Origin: Bradyrhizobium sp. AZCC 1610
Lineage (GTDB): Bacteria > Pseudomonadota > Alphaproteobacteria > Rhizobiales > Xanthobacteraceae
DNA: 64,000 nt
Assembly (NCBI RefSeq): GCF_036924515.1
Contig: NZ_JAZHRR010000001.1
Location: 6,791,001-6,855,000, forward strand
Direction of reading: 5' to 3'
Shown: piece after piece, positions 17,910 through 27,700 of the stretch
How positions within the stretch are numbered: position 1 is the stretch's first letter
How the letters are laid out: each line of letters opens with the position of its first letter
Program-made: the position numbers and the translations under genes
The notes under the pieces: model-generated
Database searches by the model: none
Told to the model about the DNA's origin: nothing
The model's input: only the letters and a program-made list of their open reading frames with translations

Positions 17910-19070
17910 ATGACCGCAGCCCTCCGTTTCGATCCGATCCGCCTGCCGAGTGAATGCGAGCAGTTGCGCAAGGAAGTGCGCGCCTTCCTCGCCGAAGAAA
18001 TCGCCGCCGGCACCTTCGACCCGCACCAGCCGAACCGCGAAGACACCGACGTGCCGGAGTTCTCCCGAAAAGTCGGTGCGCGCGGCTGGCTCGGCATGAC
18101 CTGGCCGAAGAAATATGGCGGCCATGAGCGCTCGTTCCTCGAGCGTTACGTGGTGACCGAGGAGATGCGCGTGGCGAACGCGCCGACGCGGCGCTTCTTC
18201 GTCGCCGACCGGCAGAGCGGGCCGGTGCTGCTGAAATACGCGCCGGAAAATATCAAGATGGACATCCTGCCGCGCATCTGCCGCGGCGAGATCTGCTTTG
18301 CGATCGGCATGAGCGAGCCGAATTCCGGCTCCGACTTGTTTGCGGCCAAGACGCGCGCGACCAAGACAGACGGCGGCTATCTGATCAACGGCACCAAGAT
18401 CTGGACCTCCTCGGCCCATATCGCCGACTACATGATCGCAATCTTCCGCACCTCCCCCCCGACCAAGGAGAACCGCCGCCACGGCCTGACGCAGTTCCTG
18501 GTCAAGATGAAGCAGCCGGGCATCCAGGTGAACCCGATCGGCCAGATCACCGGGCAGTATGAATTCAACGAGGTGGTGTTCACGGACTTTTTCGTTCCCG
18601 ACGATCACGTGCTCGGCGAAATCGACGGCGCCTGGAAGCAGGCGACGTCGGAACTGGCCTATGAGCGTTCCGGCCCCGAGCGTTTTCTCGAGACCTATTA
18701 CGTGTTGACCGAACTGGTCCGCGCCGTCGGCAACAATCCGGATACCCGCAGCGCCGAAGGCATCGGGCGGCTGGTGGCGCAGGTGCATACCATGCGTCGC
18801 ATGTCGGTTTCGGTGGCGGGCATGCTGCAGGCCGGCAAGGAGCCGGTCGTCGAAGCTTCCATTGTCAAAGACATCGGCACGGTGTGGGAGCAGCAGCTGC
18901 CGCACCGCGTCCGCGAACTCGCCGCCTTCGTCGAGGAAACCGCCACCAACCGCGAGACGCTGGAACAGCAACTTTCATTCGCGATCAAGACCGCGCCCAA
19001 GCTGACGATCCAGGGCGGCACCACCGAAGTGCTGCGCGGCATCATCGCCCGCGGGCTCGGTTTGCGCTAA
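17910..19070 (+). CDS. Acyl-CoA dehydrogenase family protein
   Basis: 386 residues, full-length flavoenzyme of the acyl-CoA dehydrogenase family. Visible blocks: CFAIGMSEPNSGSDLFAAKTRA (FAD/substrate binding), NGTKIWTSSAHIADYM, EVVFTDFFVPDDHVLG and the C-terminal IQGGTTEVLRGIIARGLGL. It would introduce a 2,3-double bond into an acyl-CoA. It is 55 bases after the broken paralogue and 17 bases before an enoyl-CoA hydratase gene, which would hydrate the product; the two dehydrogenases may normally form a heteromer, as in some steroid-degradation enzymes. Confidence 0.92.
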   Translation: MTAALRFDPIRLPSECEQLRKEVRAFLAEEIAAGTFDPHQPNREDTDVPEFSRKVGARGWLGMTWPKKYGGHERSFLERYVVTEEMRVANAPTRRFFVADRQSGPVLLKYAPENIKMDILPRICRGEICFAIGMSEPNSGSDLFAAKTRATKTDGGYLINGTKIWTSSAHIADYMIAIFRTSPPTKENRRHGLTQFLVKMKQPGIQVNPIGQITGQYEFNEVVFTDFFVPDDHVLGEIDGAWKQATSELAYERSGPERFLETYYVLTELVRAVGNNPDTRSAEGIGRLVAQVHTMRRMSVSVAGMLQAGKEPVVEASIVKDIGTVWEQQLPHRVRELAAFVEETATNRETLEQQLSFAIKTAPKLTIQGGTTEVLRGIIARGLGLR

Positions 19071-19087
19071 TTCAAGAAGGAAACTCC

Positions 19088-19888
19088 ATGAGCAAATACA
19101 CGGATATCGGCGTCGAGAAGCACGGCCATGTCGGCCTGATCGAAATCAGAAAGCCGCCCCTCAACTTCTTCGACGTCTCCTTGATCAACCAGATCGCGGA
19201 TGCGCTGGAAGAGTTCGACAACGACATCGAAATCCGCGCCTCGGTACTCGCAGCGCAAGGCAAGGCGTTCTGTGCCGGCGCCGATTTTTCCGATCCGAAG
19301 CGGCAGGAGCAGGAAGCGAGCGCGCAAAACGATCCGGCGGCTAACCTGCCGATCAACCATCTCTACGTTCAGGCCGTGCGCATCTTCCGCAACAAGAAGC
19401 CGGTCGTCGCCGCCATCCATGGTGCCGCCATCGGTGGCGGCCTGGGGCTCGCCGTATCCGCCGATTTCCGCGTCACCTGCCCCGAAGCGCGCTTCGCGGC
19501 CAATTTTACAAAACTCGGCTTCCATCCCGGCTTCGGCCTGACCGCGACGCTTCCCGAACTGGTCGGCAGGAACAATGCGGAATTGATCTTCTACACCAGC
19601 CGCCGCGTCACCGGCGAGGAAGCCACGCGGATGGGCCTCGCCAATCTCTGCGTGCCGCAGGATCAGGTCCGTGCTGAAGCGATGAAGCTCGCCGCCGAAA
19701 TCGCCGAATGCTCGCCGCTCGGCCTGATCTCCACCCGCGCCACCATGCGCGCCGGCCTCGCCGACCGCGTCATGGCCGCCACCAACCACGAACTCGCCGA
19801 GCAGACCAAACTCCGCGCGACGGAGGATTTCAAGGAAGGCGTCAAGGCCACCGCCGAGCGCCGGGTAGCGAATTTCAAGGGACGGTAG
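19088..19888 (+). CDS. Enoyl-CoA hydratase/isomerase family protein
   Basis: 266 residues of the crotonase fold. Oxyanion-hole blocks are GKAFCAGADFSD (about residue 60) and IHGAAIGGGLGLAVSADFRV (about residue 110). The glutamate pair of true hydratases is replaced in part (KLGFHPGFGLT), so the exact reaction is uncertain. AAGGAAACTCC precedes the ATG. It is in one operon with the acyl-CoA dehydrogenase genes; an IS lies 43 bases downstream. Confidence 0.92.
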   Translation: MSKYTDIGVEKHGHVGLIEIRKPPLNFFDVSLINQIADALEEFDNDIEIRASVLAAQGKAFCAGADFSDPKRQEQEASAQNDPAANLPINHLYVQAVRIFRNKKPVVAAIHGAAIGGGLGLAVSADFRVTCPEARFAANFTKLGFHPGFGLTATLPELVGRNNAELIFYTSRRVTGEEATRMGLANLCVPQDQVRAEAMKLAAEIAECSPLGLISTRATMRAGLADRVMAATNHELAEQTKLRATEDFKEGVKATAERRVANFKGR

Positions 19889-19913
19889 GGCGCACGCACG
19901 TCTCTCTCAACCC

Positions 19914-19931
19914 GTCGTCCCTGCGAACGCA
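19914..19931. repeat. Left half of repeat family 1, interrupted by the IS
   Basis: GTCGTCCCTGCGAACGCA, the outer arm of the family 1 repeat. The rest of the unit resumes at 21417 after the insertion sequence. Bases 19922-19931 (TGCGAACGCA) form the left copy of the likely target duplication. Confidence 0.85.
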
Positions 19932-21416
19932 CTAGGGCATCTACACGTTTGCCGGGCCATATACGAGGATTTGGAAGCGAGCCATTCCGATGTGGAAGGT
20001 GATTGGTCCAGGTGGGCGATGCGAGGCGTAGCCGGTCCATCCGCCGAGCTTTGCGATGATCCATGCGGCCCAGGCGATAGTGTTGGGGCGATGGTGGTTC
20101 TTCTGAAGCTCGGTCCGGCCTTTCAGGGTTTTGTTGATGGCCTTGAGCGCTTCGATCTCGTCCGGTGTGAACGCAAAATCTGCCGGCAATTCTTCGCCGC
20201 CATTGCGGGCTTGAACCAGCTGGATGACGATACATGCCACTCTGGTAGCGATCGCCGCGAGTTTGATCAGGCCTTCAGCGCTGTCGAGCTGACTATCCTC
20301 GATGCGCAGACCCTGGCTCTTCAGCGAGCGAAAGAGCTGTTCGATGATCCAGCGCTGCTTGTACCAGGAGACGATCCGCCAGGCATCGGCGGCAGCGGCA
20401 ATCGGATGCGTGGTCAAGAGCAACCAATGAATGGGCTTGGCGCCCTTCGGGGGGCGCAACTCGACGACTTCCACGAAGCTGACTTTGACGCCCTCCGGCA
20501 GGTCTTTCACGCCGGGGCGCGGCGGCCGTTTGAGCACAACGGTTCCGAAGCGCATGGAGAGGTGGGCCTGGCGACCGCGGCGATCCATTCGCTTTGGCAG
20601 ATCGATCACCGCCTTGTCGCAGAAGCGGGCCCGTTCGACTGCCTGATAAAGCGTGCCGCCGTCGACCAGCGCATGGTCGTGCATGGCGCGCGACAGGAGG
20701 TGGACATTGTCAGCGGGTGTCAGCGCCCAGTGAGCAAAGAAATCCCCCTCGCGGTCGTTGACAACGGTGATCATACGAGCAGCGGCCAGAACATCGCGGC
20801 CTTGCTCAGCGGTCGTCACCCAGCGCGCCGACTCCTTGTCGGCCAAGGCGCGCTTCTCGTGAGCGATCTTGGCCTTGCGCTTGCGCGTCCACACCTCACC
20901 GCCGGTGAGCCCGAGACAGACCCCGCTGTCGGCATCGACCGCCATCATGGCATGCAGCAACACGCCGCGAGCATTGCCTTTGCCGACCTTGCCCAAGCCG
21001 CGCCGATGTCCAGGACAGGTGTGGAACTTAATCTCGCTGGTATCCTGGATTGACAGCACATGACGCCCGCTGACCGCGATCGACGTCTGCAGGCTCCAGC
21101 CTTCAATCAGCTTGTCGATCGTGACCTGTGGATTGTTCACAAACCGCCAGAACGCCATGTTCGCAGCCCAGTCGCCCTGCGCCATCTGGCGCAAACAGAC
21201 GCTGCGCGTGCAAAGCATAGCCCGGAGAAGCGCCGCCCCCTTTTATCGAGGCGAACGTCTCCAAACTTACCCAGGGACAAACCCGGTTCCTGCTGCATCT
21301 CTGGCGCTCCTTCGAATCAAAGCGCCAGAGAGAGAATCATACAAACGCTGCGGCGACAGCACATCATGCCGCTCCGAGTCAATCTGTCGCGTCCCCAAGG
21401 TGTGTAGATGCCCTAG
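19932..21416 (-). mobile_element. IS4-family insertion sequence, 1485 bp
   Basis: Perfect 15-bp terminal inverted repeats: CTAGGGCATCTACAC at 19932-19946 and its complement at 21402-21416. The flanks TGCGAACGCA (19922-19931) and TGCGTTCGCA (21417-21426) agree at eight of ten positions, consistent with a 10-bp target duplication whose central two bases differ. The only gene is a DDE transposase of the IS4/Tn5 type on the minus strand; its stop codon lies inside the left terminal repeat. The element sits in the hairpin loop of a dispersed repeat. Confidence 0.93.
19941..21298 (-). pseudogene. IS4-family DDE transposase, frameshifted near its N-terminus
   Basis: The start at 21298 gives MQQEPGLSLGKFGDVRLDKRG, which matches the N-terminus of Tn5-like transposases, and then runs out of frame. 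The remaining 430 residues continue in another frame from about 21242 (ALLRAMLCTRSVCLRQMAQGD...). Adding one G to the five-base run at 21236-21240 would join them as DKRGAALLRAML. DDE residues are visible in SIQDTSEIKF, VVNDREGDFF and the YREK-like WYKQRWIIEQLFRSLKSQG. The break could be inactivating, a sequencing error, or slippage on the homopolymer. Confidence 0.85.
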
Positions 21417-21526
21417 TGCGTTCGCAGGGACCCATACGCCGCGGCCCGCGTAAAGGGCACAACGTCAGACGGCTTACTTCACCATCAAGAGCGGTGGTTA
21501 TGGGTCCCTGCGTTCGCAGGGACGAC
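21417..21526. repeat. Right part of repeat family 1
   Basis: Resumes with TGCGTTCGCAGGGACCCATACGCC and ends GGTTATGGGTCCCTGCGTTCGCAGGGACGAC. With 19914-19931 it makes one full unit of the same size as those at 1131 and 55925. Confidence 0.85.
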
Positions 21527-21542
21527 TCGTTGAGGGATTTCG

Positions 21543-22307
21543 CTACGCCACCAGCCTGAACGTCACTCCGCAGAGATCGAAACTGTCGCCCGATACCTGG
21601 CAACCCTTCGCCTTGGCTGCATCACGCACTTTCGCTACGTCAGCGACCTTGAACGTCAACCCGCTCATCAAATCGCTCGCGCCCTTGACGAAACGGAAGC
21701 TGGCATTGGGCAATTTCAAATCAAGCTCGCCGCTTGCATTCTTGGTAACGGTAATCCCCGTGATCTTCCCCCAGTGCTCGGCCAGCCCCAACGGATCCGG
21801 GCTCTGCATCTCGACATCAGTCAGCGCCAGCGTCACGTCTTTCCGGATCGCCTTCTGCCAATCCGGCCCCGCCGGCGGATAGGGCCCCAGCACATCGTCG
21901 CTGCCTGTGGTGTGATTGAACTCGATGAAGGCCGCGCGGCAATCGCGCGGGTGCAGTTGCACGCCGTGATAGGGCACGTGCGTGATTACGTTGGCGGTGC
22001 GCACGCCGATGCTGTTGGCGTGCTTGCCGCGCGCGTCGGGATCGTTGCAGCAGAAGATCGCCATGTAGCCGCCGCGGCCGCCGGTTTTGTCGAGAAAGCG
22101 TCCCGCCGCGGTGCCCGGCTGGAACGGCGCCACCACTTCCAGCAAAATGGTGTCCACCGGCAGCAGCGCGTTTTCCAGCCCGTATTTCGCGACATTACCG
22201 TCACGGTAACAGACGTTGAGGCCCATGATCGCGGAAATATCCGAGATCACCGGCTCCAGATGCGGCGCCACCAGGCAGATCTGCCGCAGCCTGAGATATT
22301 CGGCCAT
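21543..22307 (-). CDS. VOC (glyoxalase-like) family protein
   Basis: 254 residues with a repeated betaalphabetabetabeta layout: the first module starts LRLRQICLVAPHLEPVISDISAIMGL, the second LGLAEHWGKITGITV. Several vicinal-oxygen-chelate metal positions are present only in part (CLVAPH, FIEFNHT). Function unknown; candidates include an epimerase or a lyase acting on a CoA-ester pathway intermediate. The ATG lies one base after the stop of the enoyl-CoA hydratase gene, so the two are surely co-transcribed and translationally coupled. Confidence 0.82.
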   Translation of the reverse strand: MAEYLRLRQICLVAPHLEPVISDISAIMGLNVCYRDGNVAKYGLENALLPVDTILLEVVAPFQPGTAAGRFLDKTGGRGGYMAIFCCNDPDARGKHANSIGVRTANVITHVPYHGVQLHPRDCRAAFIEFNHTTGSDDVLGPYPPAGPDWQKAIRKDVTLALTDVEMQSPDPLGLAEHWGKITGITVTKNASGELDLKLPNASFRFVKGASDLMSGLTFKVADVAKVRDAAKAKGCQVSGDSFDLCGVTFRLVA

Positions 22308-22308
22308 A

Positions 22309-23103
22309 TCAATGTCCCTGAAATACGGGTTTGCGCTTCTCGACGAAGGCCTTCGCCGCTTCCTTGTGGTCGGCGGTGTCGCCGGAGCGCGAATGGTGGA
22401 TAGCTTCGGCGTCGAAGCAGGCTTCCAGCGACATCGTCTCGGCGTTGTTGATGTTGCGCTTGATGTAGCCCAGCGTCACCGACGGCCCCTGCGCCAGCGA
22501 CATCGCAAGGTCGTGCGCTTCGGCGTCGATATCGGCTTCCGGCACTACTTTTGTCACCATGCCGAGATTGTACGCTTCCTGCGCCGACAGCACCGGCGAC
22601 ATCAAATAGAGCTCACGCGCCTTGGCGCTGCCGAGCATCTGGGTCAGGAAGTACGTTCCGCCGTAATCGCCCGACAATCCGACTTTGGCAAAAGCTGTCG
22701 TAATCTTGCAGGAGGCGCTGGCAACACGCAGGTCGCAGGACAGCGCGATCGAGAGGCCAGCGCCGGCGGCGGCGCCATCGAGCTGCGCCACCACGGGCTT
22801 CGGCATCTGGTGCAGGATGCGCGACACTTCCATGCCGCGGCGCAGATTGGCCATCTTGGCCTCGAAGCCGAGCGGCGCCCGGCCCTCCGCCATCGACTTG
22901 ACGTCGCCGCCGACGCAGAACGTGCCGCCGGCGCCCTTCAACAGCACCGCTCGCACCTCGTGATCCTCAGCCGCGCGCCGCGCCGCCTCCACCAGCCCGC
23001 GCGTCATGTCCGGGTTGAGCGCGTTGCGCCGGTCGGGGCGGTTCATGGTGATGGTGAGTAGCCCAGCGTCGAGGTTCTGGAGGACCATTTCGTTTGCGCT
23101 CAT
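22309..23103 (-). CDS. Enoyl-CoA hydratase/isomerase family protein
   Basis: 264 residues of the crotonase family. Blocks: NRPDRRNALNPDMTRGL, GGTFCVGGDVKSMAEG (first oxyanion NH) and QLDGAAAGAGLSIALSCDLRVA (second). AKVGLSGDYGGTYFLTQMLG is close to the isomerase group with an Asp at the active site. The start at 23103 begins MSANEMVLQNLD; the frame upstream runs into a dispersed repeat and is not coding. Operon with the VOC gene. Confidence 0.92.
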   Translation of the reverse strand: MSANEMVLQNLDAGLLTITMNRPDRRNALNPDMTRGLVEAARRAAEDHEVRAVLLKGAGGTFCVGGDVKSMAEGRAPLGFEAKMANLRRGMEVSRILHQMPKPVVAQLDGAAAGAGLSIALSCDLRVASASCKITTAFAKVGLSGDYGGTYFLTQMLGSAKARELYLMSPVLSAQEAYNLGMVTKVVPEADIDAEAHDLAMSLAQGPSVTLGYIKRNINNAETMSLEACFDAEAIHHSRSGDTADHKEAAKAFVEKRKPVFQGH

Positions 23104-23150
23104 GGACGATGCTTTCGTTGTTGTTGGTTGTCTTGACTTGGTTTTGAAGC

Positions 23151-23261
23151 CGTCATTGCGAGCGAAGCGAAGCAATCCAGACTTTCTTTGCCGCCCTATG
23201 GATTGCTCCGTCGCTTTCGCTCCCTTGCGCAAATGCTTCGCATTTGCCGCAGGCAATGACG
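23151..23261. repeat. Dispersed palindromic repeat, family 3
   Basis: CGTCATTGCGAGCGAAGCGAAGCAATCC at the left; GGATTGCTCCGTCGCTTTCGCTCCC and a second hairpin ending GGCAATGACG at the right. Related units: 34455-34558, 41685-41801 and a fragment at 51577. It lies between a binding-protein gene and the hydratase gene on the same strand and may fold as an mRNA hairpin limiting downstream expression. Confidence 0.85.
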
Positions 23262-23268
23262 CTTCGCG

Positions 23269-24477
23269 TCACTTCTTCACCAGCGGACAGCGCGAGGCTT
23301 CGAGCGGCTGGAACGCCTCGCCGCCGGGGATGGTGGCCAGCAGCTTGTAATAGTCCCAGCGCGCCTTCGATTCCTGTGGCTTCTTGACCTCGAACAGATA
23401 CATGTCGTGCACCATTCGGCCGTCATCTCGAATTTTGCCGTTCCTGGCGAACATGTCGTTGACCGGCGTCTCCTTCATGACCTTCATGACCGCGGCCGAA
23501 TCCGTGGTGCCCGCGGCCTTCACGGCTTTCAGGTAATGGCCGACGGAAGAGTAGACGCTGGCCTGCGCCGCGGTCGGCGGCCGCTTGACGCGCTCCTGGA
23601 AGCGTTTTGAGAACGCGCGGGTGTCGTCATTGAGATCCCAGTAGAACGCCTCCGCCAGCAACAGGCCCTGCGCCGTCTCCAGTCCAACGCTGTCGATGTC
23701 GGTCACGAAGGCGAGCAGCGGCGACAGCTTCTGACCGCCGCTCTTGGTTAGCCCGAATTCCGCCGCCTGCTTGATCGCGTTGATGGTATCGCCACCGGCA
23801 TTCGCAAGGCCCACGACCTTCGCCTTCGAACTCTGCGCCTGCAGGAGGAACGAGGAGAAGTCCGACGTGTTGAGCGGATGCTTGACGCCGCCGAGCACCT
23901 TGCCGCCGGCCTTCACCACCACATGGGTGGTGTCCTTTTCCAGGTCCTGGCCGAACGCATAGTCGGCGGTGAGAAAGAACCAGGTCTCAAAACCTGATTT
24001 GACGGTGGCAAGCCCGGTGACGTTAGCCTGCGCAAAGGTGTCGTAGGAGTAATGCACGGTGTAGGGGCCGCAGGCCTCGTTGCTCAGGCGGATCGAGGCC
24101 GGGCCGCTATACATCACGATCTTGTTGCGCGCTTTTGCAATCTCGCCGGCGGCCAGCGCGGTCGCGGACGCCGCCACGTCGTACAGCATCTCGACGCCCT
24201 GGTTGTCGAGCATGTCGCGCGCGATGCTGGCGGCAAGGTCGGCCTTGTTGAGATGGTCGGCCGCGACGATCTCGACCTTGCGTCCGAGCACCTCGCCGCC
24301 AAAATCCTCCACCGCCATCTTCGCGGCCGTCTCCGAGCCTGGCCCGGTGATATCGGCGTAAAGCCCGGACATGTCGAGAATGCCGCCGAGCTTGAGCGGC
24401 GCCTTGGTTTGCGCCAACGCCGCACTCGCAGACATCGCCAAGACCGCCGCGACAATGCCTGTTGTTGCTCTCTTCAT
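23269..24477 (-). CDS. ABC transporter substrate-binding protein (branched-chain amino acid/aromatic type)
   Basis: 402 residues. Signal peptide MKRATTGIVAAVLAMSASAALAQ; mature part opens APLKLGGILDMSGLYADITGPGS, the standard LivK-like periplasmic binding protein start (Peripla_BP_6). No permease or ATPase genes are next to it. In this family members near CoA-ester catabolic genes often bind aromatic or branched carboxylates. GGGAGGCC precedes the ATG at 24477; the longer frame lacks a signal. It lies directly upstream of the hydratase/VOC pair. Confidence 0.92.
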   Translation of the reverse strand: MKRATTGIVAAVLAMSASAALAQTKAPLKLGGILDMSGLYADITGPGSETAAKMAVEDFGGEVLGRKVEIVAADHLNKADLAASIARDMLDNQGVEMLYDVAASATALAAGEIAKARNKIVMYSGPASIRLSNEACGPYTVHYSYDTFAQANVTGLATVKSGFETWFFLTADYAFGQDLEKDTTHVVVKAGGKVLGGVKHPLNTSDFSSFLLQAQSSKAKVVGLANAGGDTINAIKQAAEFGLTKSGGQKLSPLLAFVTDIDSVGLETAQGLLLAEAFYWDLNDDTRAFSKRFQERVKRPPTAAQASVYSSVGHYLKAVKAAGTTDSAAVMKVMKETPVNDMFARNGKIRDDGRMVHDMYLFEVKKPQESKARWDYYKLLATIPGGEAFQPLEASRCPLVKK

Positions 24478-24598
24478 GGAAGGCCTCCCTTGTCGGCTGC
24501 CGCATTGCCTGCGGCTTTGAATTTTGCTCGCCGCGATCATGCCGCATGGCATCCATAGCGGCAAGGCGCAGACGTTTTCCGTTAAACGGAATGATCCT

Positions 24599-24679
24599 GT
24601 AGGATGGGTAGAGCGCAGCGAAACCCATCAATCGCCGCCTGTAGGAGCGATGGGTATCGCTTCGCTCAACCCATCCTAC
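24599..24679. repeat. Dispersed palindromic repeat, family 2
   Basis: GTAGGATGGGTAGAGCGCAG with AAACCCATC at the left and GATGGGTATCGCTTCGCT then CCCATCCTAC at the right: an inverted pair of about 35 bases with a short loop. Copies lie at 28314-28394 and 50189-50276. Confidence 0.88.
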
Positions 24680-24707
24680 ACACTCATCAGGTGCCGGGCC
24701 GGGCCAC

Positions 24708-27700
24708 TTATCCACGCTTGAGCAAGGTTTCCGCTTCTTCGATTTCGCGCAGATCTCGCTCCATGTCGAAATCAACAAGAACTGGTGCGAGCACCTCGGG
24801 TATTGCCGCGGCTCGCCCGTTTGCACGGTAGAGGCGCGCAAGTCCGACTGCGCTGCGTAGCTCAAAAGTTTTCGTCCGTTGGGTTCGGGCGATTTCCAGC
24901 GCTCTGCGGAAGGCGTCTTCGGCCATGGAAACGTCCGGCGGATCAAGACGCAACAAGAGCTCACCCTGGCTGCGATGCAGTTCGGCATCGAGCCAATGCT
25001 GACCGGATTGCTCCGTCCACGAAATCAACTGCCGCAAAATTTCCAACCCGGACTCAGCTTGCCCGGCCTCCGCATTCGCCACCGCAACCTGCATCCCCCA
25101 AAACGGTTCACAGAGGTAGCAGTCATTCTCGTGAAGCAATGTCCAGCCCCGTTGCATTTCCGAAAGCCCACCCGTCCGGTCGCCGGCGCGCCACTTTGCC
25201 AGGCCGTTCAGGTAGCTGCCGGCGGCTATGTACAACGGCATCGTATGCTCGCGCGCGAGAGCGAGCGCCAGAATCGTCTCTGTTTCCTGCAACATGCCTC
25301 CGCATAGTCCATCGAAGACCGCCTTGTGAACGAGCGCATTGGCTTGAGAAAGCGCCGGCCTATCTGCCGTGGCGCGCACCGCTTCGGCGGCGAGCCGGCG
25401 CGATCGATCAATCGTGCCGAGCGGCCAAAGCACCAGGGCAAGAAACCTCTTGATGACGAAAGGCAGGTCCAGCGCCGATGCCCTGAAGGTCGCCGGATCA
25501 GGCTCAGCCTCGTAGATCACAAGCGCGCGCTCGAGATGCAGTCGCGCGTTCAGGTAATCGCCGCCGAACCAACAGGTTACCCCGGCTGTCGAGTGTGCGA
25601 CGACCGCGGCCACTGGCGATTCCGGTCGCTGCCTGGCGACGCCCATGACTGCCTCCGTCAACTCCTGCATCGGCGCGATCTCGCCATGCGTCAAGCAGGC
25701 GTTGAACAGGCCCGAATGGATCGGCGCCAGTTCGACCGGATCATTGATGTCGGCTGCGAACTGTCGGGCGCGCTTCCACGCGGCCACCGTTTCGGGGGCG
25801 CTGTGGCCAAGGCTGCCCCGCAGCGCGCGGCCATATGCGATTTGAAGCTGCAGCCGGTTCATGCTCCGGCCCGGCTCATCGGGCAGCGCATCGGCAATGG
25901 CGACAGCCTCGCCGAGATGTGCGATTGCCTCGGTATAGGCCGAGCGTTTCAGCGCCTGCTGACCGGCCTTGCGCCACCACTCGAAGGCTACCACGCCCAG
26001 CCCCGCTTCAGTGAAGTGATATGCCACGACTTCCGGCTCGGTCTCGGCGATCACCGGAAACTGATCGCGTAGGACATCGCCAATGTGCTTATGGAGCAAT
26101 TGCCGGCGGCTCTTCAGCAGGCTCTCGTAAGCCGCTTCCTGAACCAGCGCATGCTTGAAGCTGTAGCTCGCTTCCGGCGGCGCCCCGCGACGCGATAGCA
26201 GTTCGGCCTCTTCGAGCTGACCCAGCGCGGCGCACAGCGTCAGATCATCGCGCCCCGCCACACTTCGCAACAGCCTGTATGAGAAGTCGCGGCCAATGGC
26301 AGCGCCTATCTGCGCCACTTCCTTGACCGGGGCCAGCCGGTCAAGGCGCGCCATCAGCGAGTCCTGCAGTGTCGCGGGGATGGCGAGCGGCGGGAGCGGG
26401 CTATCGAGGCGATAGCGTCCGGCATCTTCCACGAGCAGTCCGGACTCCAGCACCATCTTGGTCAGTTCCTCGACAAATAGCGGGATACCATCCGTCCTGT
26501 CGATGATCTGCGTCATCATTTCGCCTGGCAGATGCCGGCCGACGGTCACCTGCTCGACCAGAGCGCGCGTGTCCTGCCGATCAAGGCGGTCGAGCCGCAA
26601 CAAGCTGACGTTGGCAAGACCCGCCCAAGGCGGTTCGAACTCAGGCCGGAATGTCATGAGCGCGAGGATCGGCAACCCCCTGACCCGGTCGACTGCGAGA
26701 TCAAACAGCTCAAGCGTCGTGGCGTCGGCCCAATGCATGTCCTCGCAGACAATCAGCACTGGTTGCTGCCGGGCCAACCCCTCAAGCTGATCGAGCAGGG
26801 TGGCGAACGTCTGTCGCCGCTGCTGCACTGGATTCAAGCCGAGCGGCGGATAGCGCTCGCCAGTTGGGATCGAAAGAAGCGCGGCGATCAACGGCGCCGC
26901 GTTGGCCACCTGTCGCGTTCCGAGTGCAAGCATTGCCTCGAGCTTGTCGAGCTTTTGCCCGATCGTATCCTGTGGCTCTATGCCAGCAGCGCGCTCAAGT
27001 TGAGCGATGAAGGGATGAAGCGCACTGTTGGTGTGGTAGGGCGAGCACTGATACCTCACCCGGCGGTGCGCCCCTAGCCCGAGGCTCTCTGAGAGCGTTG
27101 CGACAAAGCGCGATTTGCCGATGCCGGCCTCGCCGGAAATCATCATCACCTGGCCTTGGCCCTGCCACGCCAGCTGCTGGCGCGAAAGCGCGAATTCGAT
27201 CTCTGCCTTGCGGCCGACAAAGCCAATGGATCGCGCGGTACGCACCGCCTCGAAGCGGCTCTCCGATGCAGCCCCACCTTCGACTGCCCAGACTGCGATG
27301 GGTTCGAAGATGCCCTTGACCTCGCGGAGGCCGAGGTTGCGAAAAGTGAATAGATCGCCCAGCAGCTCGCGCGTCGAAGCAGCAACGACGACCGCCCCCG
27401 GTTCTGCCAGGCCCTGGAGCCGGGCAGCAACGTTCGGTGTATCCCCGACCATTGCCTGCTGCTCTGACGCGCCTCCGCTGATGAGGTCGCCTACCACCAC
27501 CAGCCCGGTCGCGATCGCGATACGCACCTCGACCCGTTCCGCGCGCGTTTCAAGCGGTCCTACTGCGGCGATGATGTCGAGCCCCGCGCGCACCGCGCGC
27601 TCCGCGTCATCCTCGTGCGCGCGGGGATAGCCGAAATAGGCGAGTATCCCGTCGCCCACAAACCTGGCGAGACTGCCGTCGTAAGTGGCAATCACCCTCG

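Noticed and set aside
24785..26072. Open frames on the plus strand opposite the cyclase gene
   Set aside because: Antisense to a protein with clear cyclase, ATPase and TPR-like parts.
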